From Saccharopolyspora galaxeae (GTDB lineage: Bacteria > Actinomycetota > Actinomycetes > Mycobacteriales > Pseudonocardiaceae), in assembly GCF_016526145.1 (NCBI RefSeq), contig NZ_JADDUE010000005.1, positions 1-64,000 on the forward strand: DNA of 64,000 nucleotides, read 5' to 3'. Of this stretch, positions 60,216-64,000 are shown piece by piece (position 1 is the first letter of the stretch; every line of letters begins with the position of its first letter). A program made the translations under genes and the position numbers. The notes beneath the pieces were generated by a model, which was given only the letters and a program-made list of their open reading frames with translations, was not told the origin of the DNA and ran no database searches.

Positions 60216-62300
60216 TCACTGCTGGCTCAGCTGCCAGGTGACCTCGTCGGTGTGCACCGATCCGTGCACTTCGGCCTGTGCGGTGAGCACGTTCGAGCCC
60301 GGCCGCAAGCGCACCGGCCAACTGAACACCCGGCCGTCGCGCGTGCCGTCGCCGAGCGGCGCGCCGTTGAGGGTCAGTGCCACCGATTCGGCGTTGGAGT
60401 ACACCCGCACGGTCGTGTCCGGCTCCGTTCGGTGCGTCCACCGCCTGCTGGTGATGTGCAGAACCGCTTCGTCGCTCCAATGTGCTTTGTAGCAGTGGAA
60501 GGCGTCTTTGCGGACGGCACGGTCGTGGGTGACCAGACCCTTGTCGTTGATGCCGGGCGCAGCGCCCTCATCGCGGCTGTCGGAGGCGAAGTCGAACATG
60601 TTCCACAAGAACGTTCCCCACAGGTACGGGCGCTCGTCGATCTGGGCGATGAAGGATTCGTGCAGCAACGCCTGGTATTCCTCGGGATGCCACTGCCCGT
60701 CCGGAACCGGTGGCGCGGCCAGTGATGCGGGGCCGTGCTGGTCGATGTTGGCTCCGGCGCCGTACTCGGTAACCGCGATCTTGCGCATCGGATCGGCGGC
60801 GTGCAGGGAATCGGCCCACTGTCCGAACTGGTCTGCCGTGCCCTCGTACCAGCCCTCGTAGCGGTTGTAGCCGGACAGCTCGGCGTGCTCGGTGAACGGG
60901 TCGTCGTCGGCGCGTTTGAGCACGTTGGCGTAGGCGGAGGCGCGTTCCGGGTCCTCGGTGCGGACCAGCTCGGCGAGTTCTGCCAGCAGCGCGTTGATCT
61001 GCGGGTCCTTGTCCGTCTGGTGGAAGCCCAGCTCGTTGCCGATGCCCCAGAACAGCACCGAAGGGTGGTTGTAGTGCTGCCGGATCAGCTCGCGCAGCTG
61101 CTGCTTGACGTTGTCCCGGAAAGCCGCTGAGTCGGTGATCTCGTTGACCCACGGAACCTCGGTGTAAACCGCGAAACCCGCGGAGTCGGCGAGATCGTAG
61201 ACCAGCGGGTCCTGCGGATAGTGCGCGGTGCGCAGCGCGTTGACGCCCATCTCGCGCATCAGCGCGAAATCCTGCTCGTGGTCGCCGTCGTCGACGGCGA
61301 ATCCCTTGCCCCGCCGGTCTTGGTGGCGGTTGACACCGCGCAGCCGCAGGGGTTCGCCGTTGAGCGAGAACCCGTCTGACGGCGAGACGGCGAACGTCCG
61401 CAGTCCCAACGGTTCCGTCACCGCGTCGAGCGGCCTGCCGGTGTCCACCTCCCGCAGCTGCACCTGCACGCGGTGCACATGCGGGTCGGCGCGCCCGTTC
61501 CACAGCCGCGGTGATCCGATGTGGACCGGGAAGGTGCACTGTCGCCGCCCGCCAGCGGCAAGGGACACGGCAGGCGCGGATTCCTCCGCCACCACGCGAC
61601 CATCGTCATCAGTGATCGTGGCGCGCACATCCACGTGTTGGGCCTGCTCGGAATCGTTGGCCAGTTTCGCCGTGACCTCCACCGTGGCCGCATCCGCGCG
61701 AACCTCGCGCTGCCGCAGGTAGACGCCCGGCCCGCCGTGATCGAGCAAGTCCAGGTGCACCGGCTCGGTCAGCTGCAGGCGAACACCTCGGTACAGCCCG
61801 CCGAAGAACGTGAAGTCCGCCGAAAGTGGCGCCACATCCGGATTTTCCCCGTTGTCCACGCGAACTAGCAAGTCGTTCGCACCGGGGCGCAGCACCTCGG
61901 TCACGTCGAACCGGAACCGCGTGTAGCCGCCGCTGTGCTGTCCCAAGTGAACACCGTTGAGCCACACGTCGGTGGTCGTGTTCGCACCGTCGAATTCCAG
62001 AAAGGCGCGCCTGCCGGCCGATTCCGCGCTCAACGGCAACTCGCGCCGATACCAACCGGCACCGCGCCGGTAATCGTCACCGCCGTCCTGACCGTCGCGG
62101 GCGTTCCAGCTGTGTGGCAACCGAATGCGCTGCCAATCGCCCCGCTCGCCGAAGCGGAACGACCAACCGGTGTCCAGCTCGACCTGTTCCCGCATAGGGG
62201 ACGGTGCCGCGGAGACCGCGCGCGGCAAGACGGACCATGCCAGTGGTACCGCAGCGGCACCGAGGACGACCTGACGCCGGGAGAACCGCGCGTTGACCAT
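60216..62300 (-). CDS. Tat-exported glycoside hydrolase family 2 enzyme
   Basis: A 694-residue GH2 glycosidase (beta-galactosidase/beta-glucuronidase/mannosidase superfamily). Residues 1-34 are a Tat signal (RRQVVLGAAAVPLAWSVLPRAVSA), so the enzyme is exported folded. The sugar-binding jelly-roll (about 38-190) and immunoglobulin-like domain precede the TIM barrel, where the acid/base is Glu423 in WGIGNELGFH and the nucleophile Glu512 in AVTEYGAG. A C-terminal beta domain follows. ATG at 62300 follows GGAGGA. Substrate is not certain. It is divergent from an SSS symporter and may release the sugar that transporter takes up. Confidence 0.9.
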   Translation of the reverse strand: MVNARFSRRQVVLGAAAVPLAWSVLPRAVSAAPSPMREQVELDTGWSFRFGERGDWQRIRLPHSWNARDGQDGGDDYRRGAGWYRRELPLSAESAGRRAFLEFDGANTTTDVWLNGVHLGQHSGGYTRFRFDVTEVLRPGANDLLVRVDNGENPDVAPLSADFTFFGGLYRGVRLQLTEPVHLDLLDHGGPGVYLRQREVRADAATVEVTAKLANDSEQAQHVDVRATITDDDGRVVAEESAPAVSLAAGGRRQCTFPVHIGSPRLWNGRADPHVHRVQVQLREVDTGRPLDAVTEPLGLRTFAVSPSDGFSLNGEPLRLRGVNRHQDRRGKGFAVDDGDHEQDFALMREMGVNALRTAHYPQDPLVYDLADSAGFAVYTEVPWVNEITDSAAFRDNVKQQLRELIRQHYNHPSVLFWGIGNELGFHQTDKDPQINALLAELAELVRTEDPERASAYANVLKRADDDPFTEHAELSGYNRYEGWYEGTADQFGQWADSLHAADPMRKIAVTEYGAGANIDQHGPASLAAPPVPDGQWHPEEYQALLHESFIAQIDERPYLWGTFLWNMFDFASDSRDEGAAPGINDKGLVTHDRAVRKDAFHCYKAHWSDEAVLHITSRRWTHRTEPDTTVRVYSNAESVALTLNGAPLGDGTRDGRVFSWPVRLRPGSNVLTAQAEVHGSVHTDEVTWQLSQQ

Positions 62301-62655
62301 GCTGCTCCTCCATCCGGACGGGCGCGCACGCCTAGCTGGCGCACGCCCTGAGCACTTCCACGGGCCGACCGGCCGAACGCCGCGACCCGGCGGTCGTGTG
62401 ATCGTCATCGCGGAAACCGCCGGGAGCCAAGGAGTTGCCGCGAGTTGCCGACGCCGGCCGGCGCCGGATCCGCGCAGCCCACGCCCCGGCCGGAGCGAGG
62501 CAACTGTTGGCAACCGATTGCCGCGCGGTTGCGCGCTTGCCTAGCTTGTACGCGCTCGAAGTCGGCCTGCGGGCCGAGTCGCGCGGCGATCCCGCACAAC
62601 GAGGTGGAAGCCGGAGAACGGAGCGAACCGTACCGGCGCCGGGAGAGGAATCGAC
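62301..62655. promoter_or_regulatory. Divergent control region GH2 / SSS symporter
   Basis: This 355-bp interval holds no gene. Around 62499-62532 it has clustered GGCAAC motifs: GGCAAC at 62499 and 62509, the palindrome GGCAA-CCGA-TTGCC at 62509-62522 and GGTTGC at 62527, which faces GCAACC. TTGCCG (62519) and TAGCTT (62542), 17 bp apart, overlap them as a possible promoter for the symporter. This fits a LacI- or GntR-type operator for sugar use; no regulator gene is visible in the window. Confidence 0.5.
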
Positions 62656-64000
62656 ATGCATCCGCTGGACTGGGCGGTCGTGGCAGGCTACCTGCTGGTC
62701 ATGCTGGGCATCGGGGTCTGGGCGCACCGCCAGGTCGCAGACACCGCGGACTTCTTCACCGCAGGCGGGCGGATGCCGTGGTGGCTGGCCGGGATCTCGC
62801 ACCACATGTCCGGCTACAGCGCGGTCGTGTTCGTCGCCTACGCCGGAGTGGCCTACGAGCAGGGCATCGTGTCCTACGTCGTGTTCATGTTCCCGCTCGC
62901 GATCGCCACCGGCATCGGCGCCTTCCTGTTCGCGCCGAAGTGGAACAGGCTGCGCCTGCACTACGGCATCGCCTCCCCGCTGGAGTACCTCGCGCGCCGG
63001 TTCAACGTCACCACGCAGCAGGTGCTGGCGTGGAGCGGGTCGCTGCTGAAGGTCTTCGACGTGGCGGCGAAGTGGTCGGCGATCGCCCTGCTGCTGCAGG
63101 AGTTCGTCGGCGTGCCGCTGGTACGGGGCATCGTCATCACCGCCGTGGTCACGCTCGTGTACTGCACCGCCGGGGGCCTGTGGGCGGACGCGCTGACCGA
63201 GCTCGGGCAGTTCGTCATCCAGGGCGTCGCGGCGTTCGCGATGATCGCGGCGGTCGGTATCGCGTTGGCGGACAAGGGGTTGAACTACGCGACGTTCTGG
63301 AGCGCGCTGCCGTCCGGGCACACCGACCCGACCACGAGCGACTACCCCGCCTACTTCCTGCTGGTGTACGTGATCGTGAAGACCTTCGAGTACAACGGCG
63401 GCATGTGGAACCTGGCGCAGCGCTACATCGCCACCCCCGATGCCCGCGCCGCCCGCCGCACCGCGCTGCTGTCCAGCGGCTTGTACCTGCTGTGGCCGGT
63501 AGTGCTGATGCTGCCGATGTTCGCCGGGCCGCTGCTGGTGCAGGTGTCCGACCCGGAGGACGTCTACGCCGAGATGGCCCTGCAATTCCTGCCCGCGGGC
63601 CTGCTCGGACTGGTGCTCGTCGGCGTCTTCTCGCACACGATGGCCATGGCCGCCTCCGACGCCACCGCCATCTCCGCGGTGATGACCCGCGACGTGCTGC
63701 CGAAGATCTGGCGCCGTGCCAAGGGATTCACCGACAAGCAGTTCCTGGCGGCGGGCCGGGTGCTGACCGTGGCGTTCGTGTTCCTCAGCGTCGTGATCGC
63801 CATCAACGCCGAAAACCTCGGCGGGGTGTTGGGCATCATCGTCGCATGGGTCGGTGCGCTGATCGGGCCGATCTCGATCCCGATGATGCTGGGGATGCTG
63901 CGCCCGTTCCGGCGCATCGGGCCGGCCGCGGCGCTGTCCTCGTGGGCAGGCGGGCTGATCACGTTCGCGGTCACCAAGTACGTGCTGCAACTGCAGGAAG
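62656..64000 (+). CDS. Sodium:solute symporter (SSS family), 3' end outside window
   Basis: At least 448 codons; the gene runs off the right edge. Recognised as an SSSF symporter by helix 1 WAVVAGYLLVMLGIGVW, the TADFFTAGGRMPWWLAGISHHMSGYSAVVF region, PLEYLARRFN and GGLWADALTELGQFVIQG. Sugar, proline or organic acid import with sodium is usual. ATG at 62656 follows GGGAGAGGA. Its neighbour is a divergent exported GH2 glycosidase, so sugar uptake is plausible (inference). At least ten transmembrane segments are present within the window. Confidence 0.9.
   Translation, partial: MHPLDWAVVAGYLLVMLGIGVWAHRQVADTADFFTAGGRMPWWLAGISHHMSGYSAVVFVAYAGVAYEQGIVSYVVFMFPLAIATGIGAFLFAPKWNRLRLHYGIASPLEYLARRFNVTTQQVLAWSGSLLKVFDVAAKWSAIALLLQEFVGVPLVRGIVITAVVTLVYCTAGGLWADALTELGQFVIQGVAAFAMIAAVGIALADKGLNYATFWSALPSGHTDPTTSDYPAYFLLVYVIVKTFEYNGGMWNLAQRYIATPDARAARRTALLSSGLYLLWPVVLMLPMFAGPLLVQVSDPEDVYAEMALQFLPAGLLGLVLVGVFSHTMAMAASDATAISAVMTRDVLPKIWRRAKGFTDKQFLAAGRVLTVAFVFLSVVIAINAENLGGVLGIIVAWVGALIGPISIPMMLGMLRPFRRIGPAAALSSWAGGLITFAVTKYVLQLQE

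Overview
The window is high-GC actinomycete DNA. GTG starts, 4-bp start/stop overlaps and G/C-ending codons are frequent, and the gene families are typical of soil actinomycetes: a T7SS-type RHS toxin, a ferredoxin-FprA fusion, DUF574 methyltransferase, P450s, Lrp/TetR regulators and branched-chain keto acid dehydrogenase. I infer the order Pseudonocardiales, with a Saccharopolyspora-like organism possible, but no rRNA or marker gene is present to prove it. No tRNA, rRNA, CRISPR array or replication origin was seen.

Layout. 1-4.1 kb: a fructose PTS operon on the minus strand (fruR-fruK-IIA-fruA-ptsH), mostly translationally coupled, behind a TTGACA promoter. 4.4-9.4 kb: a polymorphic RHS/YD toxin with a T7SS-like head, a GIY-YIG-like nuclease candidate as its tip, and a low-GC immunity gene. 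9.7-14 kb: DUF574 methyltransferase, TPR-GGDEF diguanylate cyclase, aldo/keto reductase and a DJ-1/PfpI protein. 14-17 kb: cydAB, preceded by an overlapping Arg-rich leader ORF, then a convergent TetR. 17-22.4 kb: an SDR behind a perfect 17-bp palindrome, and a first branched-chain 2-oxoacid dehydrogenase operon (E1a-E1b-E2, no E3) divergent from an Lrp regulator. 22.5-27.4 kb: GMC oxidoreductase and two tandem amidase paralogues. 27.4-30.3 kb: an AurF-like diiron oxygenase with its FprB-like reductase, controlled by a double palindromic operator. 30.4-33 kb: an MFS exporter fused to two carboxypeptidase-regulatory-like domains, DUF488, and a 90-bp tandem duplication.

33.3-37 kb: a DUF1214-sulfotransferase-SDR operon divergent from an NTF2-like gene, sharing a perfect palindrome that fits the KstR consensus, so a steroid/lipid-linked role is suspected. 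37-43 kb: LLM oxidoreductase, PEP-mutase/ICL protein, an acyl-CoA dehydrogenase-CoA transferase-FabG operon and a hydrolase. 43-49.3 kb: two P450s, an SGNH hydrolase, an IclR-type regulator and a DHA2 exporter. 49.8-55.9 kb: LldD2-like lactate dehydrogenase, a small membrane protein, a HAD-IIA protein with an altered motif I, an S9 peptidase, a self-controlled leaderless TetR and an Lrp regulator. 56-59.4 kb: a second E1a-E1b-E2 operon divergent from that Lrp gene. 59.4-60.2 kb: an internally deleted IS605-type element that keeps the 3' parts of tnpB and tnpA and both hairpin ends. 60.2-64 kb: a Tat-exported GH2 glycosidase divergent from an SSS symporter cut by the window edge.

The likeliest candidates for new biology are the toxin/immunity pair, the cydA leader ORF, the KstR-like operon and the deleted tnpA/tnpB element with preserved structured ends. 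Functions are read from sequence motifs and family memory only; no database search was run.
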